Assembly: GCA_012034405.1 (NCBI GenBank)
Contig: JAAVLZ010000002.1
Coordinates: 124,001-188,000 of the forward strand
Length of the DNA: 64,000 nt
Direction of reading: 5' to 3'
Source of the DNA: Oscillospiraceae bacterium HV4-5-C5C
Lineage (GTDB): Bacteria; Bacillota; Clostridia; Saccharofermentanales; Fastidiosipilaceae
The translations under genes were made by a program, and so were the position numbers. Shown here in pieces: positions 54,136 to 63,710 of this stretch (positions are counted from its first letter, which is position 1; each line of letters opens with the position of its first letter). The notes below the pieces were generated by a model. That model made no database searches. It was not told the DNA's origin and saw only the letters and a program-made list of their open reading frames with translations.

Positions 54136-54167
54136 TTAAGTCTGCTTTAAGTTCCTCTTTTTATACT
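54136..54167 (+). promoter_or_regulatory. Direct repeat TTAAGT-N5-TTAAGT and -10 box before the protease gene
   Basis: Two exact copies of TTAAGT (54136-54141 and 54147-54152) are spaced by five bases, the 11-bp period of OmpR/PhoB-family response-regulator sites. The second copy overlaps the expected -35 zone of TATACT (54162-54167), and there is no good -35 box. This suggests an activated promoter. In Bacillus, htrA genes are controlled by the two-component system CssRS; that the same applies here is inference. Confidence 0.5.
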
Positions 54168-54204
54168 GTGACCATAAGATAAGCACAGAAAGAGGTGCAG
54201 CAAG

Positions 54205-55299
54205 ATGAAACAGTTTAAATCAATCGCTCAAAAAGGTTTAACCGTGCTGGTAGCGGCAGCGCTGGGCAGCGGTATAACACTTGGCTACGATGCATATAAA
54301 AGCAGTGTAGGATCGCAGACAGTCAGCGCCGCCGGTACCGAAACAACTGAAAGCAGTGTGGATACCAGTCTCAAGGCGGCCTCAGCCACCTCCGAGACGC
54401 TGAATGACGCCACGGTGACCGCCGCGGCCAAGATCAGTCCGTCCATTGTCCTGGTAGAAAATTATCAGGCCCCGTCCAGCAATGGCTCCTTTTATATTCA
54501 GAACGGCCGGATATACTTCAGCCAGGGCGGGAGCAACAGCGGAGAAACAGAAGAGCCGGAGCTAGCCGGTGAAGGCTCCGGTATCATCATGAGTACAGAT
54601 GGCTATATCATCACGAACTACCACGTGATTGAAGACGCAGACAAAATTGCCGTCAAAACCAATGACGGTACAGAATATGAGGCAACAGTGGTTGGTTCGG
54701 ACAGTGACGCAGACTTAGCGCTGCTTAAGATAGAGGCTACAGGCCTGACCGCGGTTGAAGTGGGCGACTCCACTGAACTGCAGCAAGGCGAAATTGTTAT
54801 GGCAGTTGGTAATCCCGGCGGCGAAACATTTGAGAACACCGTGACGCTGGGCGTGGTGTCCGCAGTAGAACGGGAGCTGACGATGGAAAACGGTACGACC
54901 CTGACCATGATCCAGACCGACGCAGCGATCAACCCGGGTAACTCCGGCGGCGCCCTGTTCAACCTGGACGGCCAGCTGGTCGGTATTACCTCAGCCAAGT
55001 ATGAAGCCAGCGGCTATGAAAACATCGGCTTTGCCATCTCCACCAGTGACGCCATGCCCATCATTGATAATTTCCTTGAAGAAGCCGAAAACGGCAGCAG
55101 CAGTACAGATGAAAGCAGTGAAACTACTTCAACTGAAGACAGCAGCCAGAGCACTGAAAGCCAGGATCAGCAATCCGAGTGGGAAGATTTCTTTAATAAC
55201 TACTTTGGTAACAACAGCAGCGGCAACAGCAGCAGCGGCAACAGCAGCAGCGGTAACAACAGCAGCGGCAACAGCAGCAGCCAGACGCCGCAGATGTAA
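54205..55299 (+). CDS. HtrA-like serine protease without PDZ domain
   Basis: A 364-residue trypsin-fold protease of the HtrA/DegP type. An N-terminal membrane or signal segment (about 10-27) places the rest outside the membrane. The triad is His140 (TNYHVIED), Asp170 (SDADLALLKI) and Ser247 (NPGNSGGAL). Where HtrA proteins have a PDZ domain, this one has an acidic Ser/Thr-rich stretch and a tail of NSSG(N/S) repeats (about residues 333-360, encoded by short repeats at 55205-55284). It is likely to degrade misfolded proteins at the cell surface. AGAGG precedes the start. Confidence 0.88.
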   Translation: MKQFKSIAQKGLTVLVAAALGSGITLGYDAYKSSVGSQTVSAAGTETTESSVDTSLKAASATSETLNDATVTAAAKISPSIVLVENYQAPSSNGSFYIQNGRIYFSQGGSNSGETEEPELAGEGSGIIMSTDGYIITNYHVIEDADKIAVKTNDGTEYEATVVGSDSDADLALLKIEATGLTAVEVGDSTELQQGEIVMAVGNPGGETFENTVTLGVVSAVERELTMENGTTLTMIQTDAAINPGNSGGALFNLDGQLVGITSAKYEASGYENIGFAISTSDAMPIIDNFLEEAENGSSSTDESSETTSTEDSSQSTESQDQQSEWEDFFNNYFGNNSSGNSSSGNSSSGNNSSGNSSSQTPQM

Positions 55300-55380
55300 C
55301 CCCGGCTTATGAAAATGACCGCTGACGCGGCGCGGGAAAGACAGCTAGTCTGTTGACCTGAAACGGCTGAACCAAACCTG

Positions 55381-55428
55381 AGCCCCGGTGATTACAGGAT
55401 CCTCCATCTGTAATCACCGGGGCTTTTG
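55381..55428 (+). terminator. Strong intrinsic terminator
   Basis: Perfect 17-bp arms (55381-55397 and 55408-55424) followed by TTTT. It ends the protease transcription unit. Confidence 0.9.
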
Positions 55429-55481
55429 GCTGCCCGGATAGTTGTATAATAGTTGATAAAGTCAATGATCAGGAGGCTGCT

Positions 55482-56240
55482 ATGGCAGATACCGACTTAA
55501 AACCCAGCTTTAAAAAGCAGATAACGGAACGGATTGATGGGCTTGAAAGCCTGGGCAAACGGATTGGCCTCAGTACCGCTCTATTGCTGGTCGGAGCAGG
55601 CACAGGCCGTCTGGCAGTCAATGTCAGCGCGGACAGTAATCAACTGCAGAACCGTAGCATTAACGGTAACCAGATCCTGGCTTGTATCATTGAGATCATC
55701 TTAACCTTGCTGGCAGTCTATGCCTATGCCCATTTTTCTCAGCGGCGCCTGCAGCGCTGGGGCGAGGGGAAACTGAGCAAGCCAGATGAGCCGGAGTTCA
55801 GCTGGCTTAAGGAAGAGTACCAGCAGCAGGCCAGACACTATCTGCTGCTGCTGCTGGGCGCAGGCCTTGCCTGGCTGCTGTCGCTGCTGCTTTATTTTGT
55901 TCTGCGCCGGGGCCTGAATACCACCGAGTCTACCGCCACCTTTTGGCTGCTGCTCACCGCGGGCCTGGGTGTTTATCTGCACATAAAGAGCAGTCTTTGC
56001 TTTTATGGCTGGCAACTGGCGGTCATAGCTGCCCGTCAGCCGGCTAAGCCTGAAGATACAAAGGGCTTGCGGGCCATGCTCAAGTTCGGGGCGGTTCTGT
56101 GGACGTTCATGACGATTGTTTACCTGATCCTGGGCTTACACTTTCACCAATGGGCTCATGCCTGGCTGCTATATCCGATCGCGGGTTTAACCTATTGTCT
56201 GCTGCTTACCTGGAGCGTAGCCATTCGCGGCTTACATTGA
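55482..56240 (+). CDS. Uncharacterised polytopic membrane protein
   Basis: A 252-residue protein with about six hydrophobic segments (around 32-50, 66-84, 120-140, 150-168, 200-218 and 226-248) and a short hydrophilic N terminus. No family motif was recognised. AGGAGG precedes the start, and a TATAAT (55445-55450) lies upstream without a clear -35. It is followed by a gene-free stretch and the terminator of the tRNA gene, which reads in the opposite direction. Confidence 0.65.
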   Translation: MADTDLKPSFKKQITERIDGLESLGKRIGLSTALLLVGAGTGRLAVNVSADSNQLQNRSINGNQILACIIEIILTLLAVYAYAHFSQRRLQRWGEGKLSKPDEPEFSWLKEEYQQQARHYLLLLLGAGLAWLLSLLLYFVLRRGLNTTESTATFWLLLTAGLGVYLHIKSSLCFYGWQLAVIAARQPAKPEDTKGLRAMLKFGAVLWTFMTIVYLILGLHFHQWAHAWLLYPIAGLTYCLLLTWSVAIRGLH

Positions 56241-56367
56241 GGGTGCCGGAATGACAGCCCGCGGGACCGGTCGGCCCGGACTCAAGGATGATATACCGGT
56301 TCAGCCGCGCTCAGGAAATGTGGCCGTGACAACGTTGTCTGACCTTAAAAAACAAGAGTTTTCCCAA

Positions 56368-56402
56368 TAAAAAAGCGGATCTCCGGGGGGTGGAGATCCG
56401 CT
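56368..56402 (-). terminator. Intrinsic terminator downstream of tRNA-Glu
   Basis: On the minus strand an 11-bp perfect stem (56392-56402 with 56374-56384) is followed by a run of T. It lies about 40 bases after the tRNA 3' end. Confidence 0.85.
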
Positions 56403-56441
56403 GCTATAGTTTGTAGCCATTGGGGGGAATGAGCTACGAAC

Positions 56442-56517
56442 TGGTGACCCTGACGAGAATCGAACTCGTGATTCCGCCTTGAGAGGGCGGCGTCTTGAAC
56501 CGCTTGACCACAGGGCC
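56442..56517 (-). tRNA. tRNA-Glu (anticodon CUC)
   Basis: The minus strand folds into a complete cloverleaf of 76 bases. The acceptor stem GGCCCTG pairs with CAGGGTC, the anticodon arm is CCGCC-CTCTCAA-GGCGG with CTC at positions 34-36, and the T arm contains GTTCGATTC. The 3' CCA is encoded. CTC reads GAG codons (Glu). A TTGCCA-N18-TACAAT promoter and a terminator flank it, so it is transcribed alone. Confidence 0.95.
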
Positions 56518-56530
56518 TTAAAGCTTGACT

Positions 56531-56560
56531 ATTGTAACACTGCCGGTCAGATCTTGGCAA
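56531..56560 (-). promoter_or_regulatory. Sigma-A-type promoter for tRNA-Glu
   Basis: On the minus strand TTGCCA (56555-56560) and TACAAT (56531-56536) are 18 bases apart, ending 13 bases before the tRNA 5' end. Confidence 0.7.
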
Positions 56561-56638
56561 GGGGGTCAGGACTAATATTTTACCAGCTGGAAGGCCGGCT
56601 CAGCGCTGTCCCCTGGTGGCTGAGATATCTTTCCGCTA

Positions 56639-57265
56639 TTAACTGTCCAGACCAGAAGCCTCAAGCAAGCGGGCCAGCAGTCTCAGCTTATCCACTTTAA
56701 AATAGTAGTGACGACTGCCTTCAGAATAGAGCATATAAGCGCTGTCGTCATTGTAGCTGTCGTCATCAGTCAGTACCTTAGGATTTGGCGCGGCTGTCAG
56801 GCTGGCCTGGAGTTGTCCCTGAGCATCCCATATCTCCAGTGTCAGGGCAGCGTCAGCGGCATAGGTGGGCTTGAACCACAAGCCGCTGCGGGTACTGACA
56901 TTAAACAGATCCAATACGTCTGCCGCCTGCTCCGGACTTAAGTTGATTTGTTGCCCTTCATAGGCAGCGGTTAAGACGAGCTCACCGCTCCTGGCATCTG
57001 CGGACAACACCTCCAGCCGGCGGGTGTATTCCTGGTTGCGGTAGCTTTGGCGGAGCATGGCCAGAGCCGGCAGCAGAATAGCCAGAATAATCACCATTGA
57101 GAGGACCAGCAGTGGCAGCAGTGGACCGGAGGGGCGGGTCAGCCGGTGACGGCGCGAGGGCTTTTGCTGCGCTGCCTGCCTGGCCATATCCAGGGCGTAA
57201 GCAGACTTAGGCTGATCAAGGCCGGCCTGCCGGTGTTCATCAGATGAATGTTCAGTTGCTTGCAT
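56639..57265 (-). CDS. Single-pass membrane protein, function unknown
   Basis: A 208-residue protein with a 45-residue hydrophilic, basic N terminus, one membrane helix (about 48-70) and an extracytoplasmic part of about 135 residues. That part contains SAYMLYSEGSRHYYFKVDKLRLLARLL and an acidic TDDDSYNDDS loop. No family was recognised. AAAGGA lies at a suitable distance from the start. It is divergent from uvrA and shares an intergenic region with it. Confidence 0.7.
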   Translation of the reverse strand: MQATEHSSDEHRQAGLDQPKSAYALDMARQAAQQKPSRRHRLTRPSGPLLPLLVLSMVIILAILLPALAMLRQSYRNQEYTRRLEVLSADARSGELVLTAAYEGQQINLSPEQAADVLDLFNVSTRSGLWFKPTYAADAALTLEIWDAQGQLQASLTAAPNPKVLTDDDSYNDDSAYMLYSEGSRHYYFKVDKLRLLARLLEASGLDS

Positions 57266-57353
57266 GATTCGCGGTCCTTTTTACATCTATTTTGGCTTGA
57301 TGATTATACTATACAGGAAAAAAAGGCGAAGACCCTGCCGATTTATCCGGCAG

Positions 57354-57393
57354 CGAACAAATGTTTGCAAGCAGCCAGCCGTCATGATAAGAT
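57354..57393 (+). promoter_or_regulatory. LexA (SOS) box and promoter for uvrA
   Basis: CGAACAAATGTTTG (57354-57367) fits the Gram-positive LexA/DinR site CGAAC-N4-GTTYG. It overlaps the -35 of TTGCAA (57365-57370), 17 bases from TAAGAT (57388-57393). LexA bound there would block the promoter, so uvrA is predicted to be DNA-damage-inducible. Confidence 0.8.
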
Positions 57394-57462
57394 GACTGGC
57401 ATAAAGATTACCCGCGTCAGAATGCCGTCAGCTGCGGCTCTTGAACGGTTTAAGGAAGTATT

Positions 57463-60400
57463 ATGAGCATGAACAAGCAGATGACTACAGCGACAGATAA
57501 CCAGCGCTATATCACGATCCGCGGGGCGCGGGAGCATAACCTAAAAAATGTCAGCTTGCGGATACCAAGAGACAAATTCGTCGTCTTAACCGGCTTATCC
57601 GGCTCCGGCAAGTCTTCGCTGGCTTTTGATACGATTTACGCGGAGGGGCAACGGCGCTATGTTGAGTCCCTGTCATCATATGCCCGGCAGTTTCTGGGCC
57701 AGATGGAAAAACCTGATGTTGATGCCATTGAAGGGCTGAGTCCGGCAATCTCAATTGATCAAAAGACCACCTCCAAAAATCCGCGGTCTACGGTGGGTAC
57801 GGTTACAGAAATCTATGATTACCTCAGGCTGCTCTACGCCCGGGTGGGCACGCCTCACTGCCCGCGCTGCGGACGGGAGATCCGGCGTCAGACCGTGGAT
57901 CAGATCCTGGACGCGATCAACGGTCATGCTGAGGGTACCCGCCTGATTATCATGGCGCCGCTGGTCCGGGGCCGCAAGGGGGAGTTTGGCAAACTGCTGG
58001 CTGACCTGCGCCGGCAGGGCTTTGTGCGGATCCGGCTGGATGGTGAATTGCATGAGCTGGATGAGGAGCTGACGATTGAAAAACGTCGCAAGCATGAGTT
58101 GAGTCTGGTCGTGGACCGGCTGGTACTGCGCGGGGACACTGGCCGGAGACTGGCTGATTCTGTTGAACTGGCCCTGAAAATGGGGGAGGGTTTGCTGCAG
58201 GTTGAATACCAGACCCGGCTGACTGAGGATGAAGCCGCGGAGCTGGAGGCCCGCAGACTGGCTGAAGCCAGCCTGCAAGCTCCGGGCAGCCCGGCCCAGA
58301 CCGGACCTGATATGACTGCGGAGACAGGACAGGCCGGGACGGATCCGGCGGATCTCGCCCCGGCGGAACCTCAGGGCGGCCGTCTGCCTGCCGCCAGCGC
58401 CCACGCGGCAAGCTTTGCTGCTGCTAATCTGACGGACCGGGTGGAAGGCGGTTACCACATCCATGAGGAACTGTACAGCCAGAATTTTGCCTGTCCGGAC
58501 TGTCACATCAGCCTGGGAGAGCTTGAGCCGCGCTTATTCAGTTTTAATAATCCGGCCGGAGCCTGCCCGGACTGTCTGGGCATCGGTTACAACGCGCATG
58601 TGGATGAAGAGCTGATCGTAACTGATCCCGATTTGTCCCTGAATCAGGGTGCAATCCGTTTTGCTGGCTGGAATTTTGATGATACCAGCAGCTGGGGCCG
58701 TTCCTATATTGAAGCCCTGGCTCAGCGCTACGGCTTTTCATTGGATACGCCGTGGTCCAGACTGCCCGCCAAAATCCGGCATATCATCCTCTACGGTAAT
58801 AACGGAGAGATCCTGTCCATAGATACGACGAACTCCAAGTATTCCCACGGGAGTGACTATCGCAGCGCCTGGGAAGGGCTCATCCCTTCTACTGAACGGC
58901 GCTACGCTGAAACCGGCTCTGATGACATGAAAGCCTATTATGAGCAGTTTATGACCACAGTACCCTGTCCTACCTGCGGCGGCGCCAGGCTTAAGCCTGA
59001 AGCCCTGGCTGTGACATACGACGGTCTGAATATCTATGAACTGACCAATCTGCCGATCCGCCGGATCCGCAGCGCCTTGCGCCACCCACAGCTAAGCAGT
59101 ACCCAGCAGCAGATTGCCGCGCAGATTTTGCGGGAGCTGGAAGGACGGCTGCAGTTTTTAATCGACGTTGGCTTAGACTACATGACCTTAGCCAGACCGT
59201 CTGCAACCCTGTCCGGAGGGGAGGCTCAGCGCATCCGTCTGGCTACCCAGATCGGCTCCGGCTTAATGGGGGTGCTCTACATTCTGGATGAGCCCTCCAT
59301 CGGCCTGCACCAGCGGGATAATGACCGCCTGCTGGCCACGTTGAAGCATCTGCGGGATCTGGGCAACACGGTGCTGGTCGTGGAGCATGACGAGGATACC
59401 ATGTGGGCGTCAGATTATATTGTTGATATGGGACCGGGCGCTGGAGAAAAAGGCGGGGAGGTGGTGGCTGCCGGGACCGCAGAGGAGATCTGTCAGGTAC
59501 CTGAATCCATCACCGGCCAGTACCTGAGTCATCGCCGCTTTATCCCGGTACCCGCGCAGCGCCGCAAAGGCAACGGCCAATGGCTGAGCATTAAAGGCGC
59601 CAGCCTGCATAACCTCAAATCAATCAATGTTCGCTTTCCCCTGGGGGCGTTCACCTGCGTAACCGGGGTGTCTGGCTCTGGTAAATCCAGCCTGATCAAC
59701 GGCGTTTTGCTGCCACGACTGGAGACCCTGCTCAACGGAGCCAGACGTAAAGCCGGTAGTCACAAAGCCATTAAGGGCTATGAACACCTGGACAAGGTTA
59801 TCGCCATTGACCAGTCTCCGATTGGCCGGACACCGCGCTCTAATCCCGCTACTTATACGGGGGTTTTTGACCTGATCCGGCAACTGTTTGCCGCTACGGC
59901 TGAAGCTCGCGCCCGCGGATATCAGCCCGGCCGTTTCAGCTTTAATGTGAAAGGCGGTCGCTGTGAGGCCTGCAGCGGGGATGGGGTCAATAAGATCGAA
60001 ATGCATTTTTTACCGGATATCTATGTACCTTGTGAGGTCTGCCACGGCCAGCGCTATAATCGTGAAACCCTGGAAGTTCATTACAAAGGAAAAAATATCG
60101 CTGATGTCCTGGGCATGACAATTGATGAAGCGTGTGAATTTTTTGCCCCGATCCCGCGCATCTACAACAAACTCAAAACCTTGCAGGAGGTCGGACTGGG
60201 TTATACCCGGTTGGGACAGCCGTCTACCCAGCTTTCAGGGGGGGAGGCGCAGCGGGTTAAGCTGGCGACGGAGCTAGCGCGGCGTTCTACCGGTCAGACG
60301 CTATATATCCTGGATGAGCCGACGACCGGTCTTCATATTGCTGACGTCCACAAATTGATTGATATCCTGCAGCGCCTGACGGATGCCGGTAACACGGTGG

Positions 60401-60585
60401 TGGTGATTGAGCATAACCTGGATGTCATCAAAACCGCTGATTATCTGCTGGATCTGGGCCCGGAGGGGGGAGACAACGGGGGCACACTGGTGGCCTGCGG
60501 CACGCCGGAAGCAGTAGCGGCCGTCCCGGCATCCTATACCGGTCAGTATCTCCAGAAAATACTGGCACGGGACCGTGAAGACTGA
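57463..60585 (+). CDS. uvrA: Excinuclease ABC subunit A
   Basis: A 1040-residue UvrA, the damage-sensing ATPase of nucleotide excision repair. Both ABC modules are complete: Walker [10 protein letters not shown] and GVSGSGKSS, signatures [11 protein letters not shown] and [11 protein letters not shown], and zinc cysteines including CEACSGDG...[10 protein letters not shown]. It is about 90 residues longer than usual. The extra sequence lies at about 265-330 (Ala/Gly/Pro-rich, with [19 protein letters not shown]), before the conserved [22 protein letters not shown], and is probably a flexible loop. The start has GGAAG upstream; a second ATG two codons on is possible. Confidence 0.96.
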   Translation: MSMNKQMTTATDNQRYITIRGAREHNLKNVSLRIPRDKFVVLTGLSGSGKSSLAFDTIYAEGQRRYVESLSSYARQFLGQMEKPDVDAIEGLSPAISIDQKTTSKNPRSTVGTVTEIYDYLRLLYARVGTPHCPRCGREIRRQTVDQILDAINGHAEGTRLIIMAPLVRGRKGEFGKLLADLRRQGFVRIRLDGELHELDEELTIEKRRKHELSLVVDRLVLRGDTGRRLADSVELALKMGEGLLQVEYQTRLTEDEAAELEARRLAEASLQAPGSPAQTGPDMTAETGQAGTDPADLAPAEPQGGRLPAASAHAASFAAANLTDRVEGGYHIHEELYSQNFACPDCHISLGELEPRLFSFNNPAGACPDCLGIGYNAHVDEELIVTDPDLSLNQGAIRFAGWNFDDTSSWGRSYIEALAQRYGFSLDTPWSRLPAKIRHIILYGNNGEILSIDTTNSKYSHGSDYRSAWEGLIPSTERRYAETGSDDMKAYYEQFMTTVPCPTCGGARLKPEALAVTYDGLNIYELTNLPIRRIRSALRHPQLSSTQQQIAAQILRELEGRLQFLIDVGLDYMTLARPSATLSGGEAQRIRLATQIGSGLMGVLYILDEPSIGLHQRDNDRLLATLKHLRDLGNTVLVVEHDEDTMWASDYIVDMGPGAGEKGGEVVAAGTAEEICQVPESITGQYLSHRRFIPVPAQRRKGNGQWLSIKGASLHNLKSINVRFPLGAFTCVTGVSGSGKSSLINGVLLPRLETLLNGARRKAGSHKAIKGYEHLDKVIAIDQSPIGRTPRSNPATYTGVFDLIRQLFAATAEARARGYQPGRFSFNVKGGRCEACSGDGVNKIEMHFLPDIYVPCEVCHGQRYNRETLEVHYKGKNIADVLGMTIDEACEFFAPIPRIYNKLKTLQEVGLGYTRLGQPSTQLSGGEAQRVKLATELARRSTGQTLYILDEPTTGLHIADVHKLIDILQRLTDAGNTVVVIEHNLDVIKTADYLLDLGPEGGDNGGTLVACGTPEAVAAVPASYTGQYLQKILARDRED

Positions 60586-60859
60586 AATATAAGCAAAGCG
60601 GACAATTTGTGGCGGCAGCCGGCGCAAAAGCTGACGTATGCACCTGTATATTGCGGTATAATGGCAATTCAGGCGGAAACAGGACGCTATTTCATAGAAT
60701 GTTTACGCGAATACGCTCGGTATTTATGAGAAAGTATTATAGTATTAGTTATCCGGAGGTACTGACAGATCGCTGCCGGACTGCGGGCTTCACGCCCGAG
60801 CGGACGGATCTGCAGACCCAGGAACAGTACCCATCATTACAATTACAAGGACGTGAAAC

Positions 60860-63574
60860 ATGGCTAAATGCATCAGGTGCCATAAAAATACGGCAATTAT
60901 TTACACCAGTCGCTTTGACGGGAGTCAGCCCACACACGCAGGCTATTGCCTGAAATGCGCCTATGAAATGAATCTGCCTGGCCTGCGGCCCTACTTAAAG
61001 CAGGCCGGGGTCAATGAAGATAATGTTGACGCTATAACAAACTATATTAATGAGACCATGGATAATCTTCAGGATGCTAACCCTGAAGAACTGATGGCGT
61101 CTCTCATGGACGCCATGGGTGAAAATGGTGAAAACGCGGCAGAGCTGAATGCCCAGGCTGCCGATATGCTGAAGATGCTTCTGTCCGGCAACCAGACTGA
61201 TTCAGATGACGACGAAGAAGATGAGGATGAGGATGAAGAGGCTGAAACGGATCGTGATGACGCTGGCCCGGAGGACCAGGGAGCGGATCACGCGGCGCTG
61301 ACAGACAGACCGGCTGCGGCTGACGCCGCGGCGGATCAGCAGTCACCCAAGGCTCGTACGGACGCGGAAGACAAGACCGATGCAAGCGCAGATAAATCCG
61401 ACAAAGCGGAACCGTCTGCCAGGCCTAAAAAAAAGCCAGGTGACCAGAGTGTGGGCCAGGCGCTGCAGATGATGCTCAGCGGCATGATGGGCAGCAACGG
61501 AGAAACGCCCTTTATGCCCGCCTCCCGCGGGGCAGATGGTGAAGCCCCTGCGGATGATCAGCAGACCCGCCGTCAGTCTGACCGCCGCCGCAAAAAGAAG
61601 TTTCTGGAGCAGTATGGCAGTAATCTTAACGAGCTGGCGCAGGAAGGCCGGCTGGATCCGCTGATCGGCCGGGAGAAAGAGCTTGACCGGGTCATTCAGA
61701 TCCTCAACCGCAGGCAAAAGAATAATCCGGTCCTGTTAGGTGAGCCGGGCGTGGGCAAAACCGCTATTGCGCAGGGCCTGGCTGAGCGGATTGTCAAGCA
61801 TCAGGTACCCGCCAAACTCAACGATCTGGAAATCTACCTGATTGATATGACCGGTATGGTAGCCGGCACGCAGTTCCGCGGCCAGTTTGAGAGCCGGATG
61901 AAGGGCCTGGTGGATGAGGCAAAAGGCCTGGGCAACGTGGTGCTGGTCATTGATGAGCTGCATAACATTATGGGAGCCGGGGACGCGGAAGGGGCTATGA
62001 ACGCGGCGAATATCCTGAAACCGGCGCTGGCTCGCGGGGAGATCCGGGTACTGGGTTCAACTACACTGGATGAGTACCGACGCTATATTGAAAAGGACAG
62101 CGCTCTGGAACGGCGCTTCCAAAAGGTCCTGGTGGATGAGCCGGACCGGGAAACGACTCTGGGCATCCTGAAGGGCCTTCGCCCCAAATATGAGGTTCAC
62201 CACCATGTGCATTACAGTGATGAAATCCTGGAGTATATGGTCACCTTGGCCGAGCGCTATATCACCGACCGCTTTTTTCCGGACAAAGCCATTGATATTA
62301 TGGATGAAGCCGGTTCCAGAGCTAATCTGAAAGATCATTATGAAAGCACCATGCTGGCCTTAAAGCAGCAAATGGCAGCGCTGGATGAGGAGCAGCAGAC
62401 CGTGACCCGCCGCCTTGAAAAAGAGACGGATAATGTTTCGCTGTTTGAACAGCAGGCCAATCTGCGGACCCGTCAGCTGCAGCTGGAAGCGCAGATGCGC
62501 CAGAATGAGCTGCACGCCGCGCCTCAGGATATCACTAAAGAGGACATTGCTGCGGTGGTGGAGCTGTGGACGGGGATTCCCCTGCAGCGCATCACGGAAA
62601 CTGAGTCTCAGCAACTGATGAAACTGGAAGACCGGCTGCATCAGCGGGTCATCGGCCAGGATGAAGCAGTCAATGCTCTGGCGCGCGCCATCCGCCGGCA
62701 GCGGGCCGGTCTGGGTAAACGTCGCAAACCGGCGTCGTTCATTTTTGTCGGACCGACCGGCGTCGGCAAAACCGAGCTGGTCAAGGCACTGGCTGAGTCG
62801 CTCTTTGCCAGTGAAGACGCACTGATCCGCCTGGACATGTCTGAATATATGGAAGCGCATACAGTTTCAAAACTGATTGGCTCGCCGCCGGGCTATGTCG
62901 GTTACGATGACGGTGGTCAGCTGACGGAGCGGGTACGCCGTAAACCATACAGTGTACTGTTGCTGGATGAGATTGAAAAGGCCCACGCGGACGTGTTCAA
63001 CATCCTGCTGCAGATATTAGATGACGGACGCTTAACGGATGCGCACGGGCGTACGGTCAGCTTTGAGCATACGGTGATCATCATGACCAGCAATGCCGGA
63101 TCTACCCTGAAAGCACAGGGAATCGGCTTTGGCAATGATGACTACATTACCATGGAAAACCGGGTGCATAGCGTCCTTAAGGATCTGTTCCGGCCAGAGT
63201 TCCTGAACCGGGTGGATGAGATTATTGTCTTTAAGGAACTGACCCCGGAGCAATTGCGGCAGATTGTGGATTTGATGCTGAAGGATGTGGCCTCTAACCT
63301 TAAAGACAGGGGAACGGAATTGCTGGTCTCAGACGCCGCAAAGGATTATCTGACAAAGGAAGGCTACAGCAAGGCCTATGGCGCACGGCCGCTGCGCAAG
63401 ACGATTCAGCGGAAAATTGAAGACCCGATAGCAGACCTGATCTTAATGGGTCAGCTGGAGGGCGTTGCGCAGATTGTCGTTGATACAGTGACGAATGAAG
63501 CGGGGCAGGTCAGCGGCTTGGCTGTTCAACCACAAAACCGCGGCTTACTGACGGAGGGCTCTCTCCAGGATTAG
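60860..63574 (+). CDS. clpE: ClpE-type AAA+ unfoldase
   Basis: A 904-residue Clp/Hsp100 ATPase. In place of the usual Clp N domain it has an N-terminal zinc finger (Cys4, Cys7, Cys30, Cys33), which marks ClpE. A long hydrophilic linker (about 110-250) follows, with an unbroken acidic run of Asp and Glu near residue 115-135. Then come two AAA+ modules, Walker [12 protein letters not shown] and [11 protein letters not shown], with a coiled-coil middle domain between them. It would unfold proteins for ClpP (not in the window). AAGGA precedes the start. No CtsR boxes were seen in the 274-base upstream gap, which holds a TATAAT at 60657-60662. Confidence 0.93.
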   Translation: MAKCIRCHKNTAIIYTSRFDGSQPTHAGYCLKCAYEMNLPGLRPYLKQAGVNEDNVDAITNYINETMDNLQDANPEELMASLMDAMGENGENAAELNAQAADMLKMLLSGNQTDSDDDEEDEDEDEEAETDRDDAGPEDQGADHAALTDRPAAADAAADQQSPKARTDAEDKTDASADKSDKAEPSARPKKKPGDQSVGQALQMMLSGMMGSNGETPFMPASRGADGEAPADDQQTRRQSDRRRKKKFLEQYGSNLNELAQEGRLDPLIGREKELDRVIQILNRRQKNNPVLLGEPGVGKTAIAQGLAERIVKHQVPAKLNDLEIYLIDMTGMVAGTQFRGQFESRMKGLVDEAKGLGNVVLVIDELHNIMGAGDAEGAMNAANILKPALARGEIRVLGSTTLDEYRRYIEKDSALERRFQKVLVDEPDRETTLGILKGLRPKYEVHHHVHYSDEILEYMVTLAERYITDRFFPDKAIDIMDEAGSRANLKDHYESTMLALKQQMAALDEEQQTVTRRLEKETDNVSLFEQQANLRTRQLQLEAQMRQNELHAAPQDITKEDIAAVVELWTGIPLQRITETESQQLMKLEDRLHQRVIGQDEAVNALARAIRRQRAGLGKRRKPASFIFVGPTGVGKTELVKALAESLFASEDALIRLDMSEYMEAHTVSKLIGSPPGYVGYDDGGQLTERVRRKPYSVLLLDEIEKAHADVFNILLQILDDGRLTDAHGRTVSFEHTVIIMTSNAGSTLKAQGIGFGNDDYITMENRVHSVLKDLFRPEFLNRVDEIIVFKELTPEQLRQIVDLMLKDVASNLKDRGTELLVSDAAKDYLTKEGYSKAYGARPLRKTIQRKIEDPIADLILMGQLEGVAQIVVDTVTNEAGQVSGLAVQPQNRGLLTEGSLQD

Positions 63575-63613
63575 CCGCTGGTTACCCGCAGGAACGGGCG
63601 GCAGACCTCATAT

Positions 63614-63652
63614 AAAAAGACCTGATTCAGTCTGACTGAACCAGGTCTTTTT
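63614..63652. terminator. Bidirectional intrinsic terminator
   Basis: Arms at 63614-63630 and 63636-63652, with one mismatch, flanked by AAAAA and TTTTT. It separates clpE from the converging sugar transferase gene. Confidence 0.88.
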
Positions 63653-63710
63653 ATCTTCTGCTGGGCTGAAAGGCGTAGCGCATGCTAGTGTATCGATACC
63701 TTTCAGGCGG

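Noticed and set aside
57334-57354. Terminator hairpin between uvrA and its divergent neighbour
   Set aside because: CTGCCG/CGGCAG arms are present but no T run follows directly on either strand.
60586-60859. CtsR operator in front of clpE
   Set aside because: No GGTCAAA-type heptad repeats were found in the gap.
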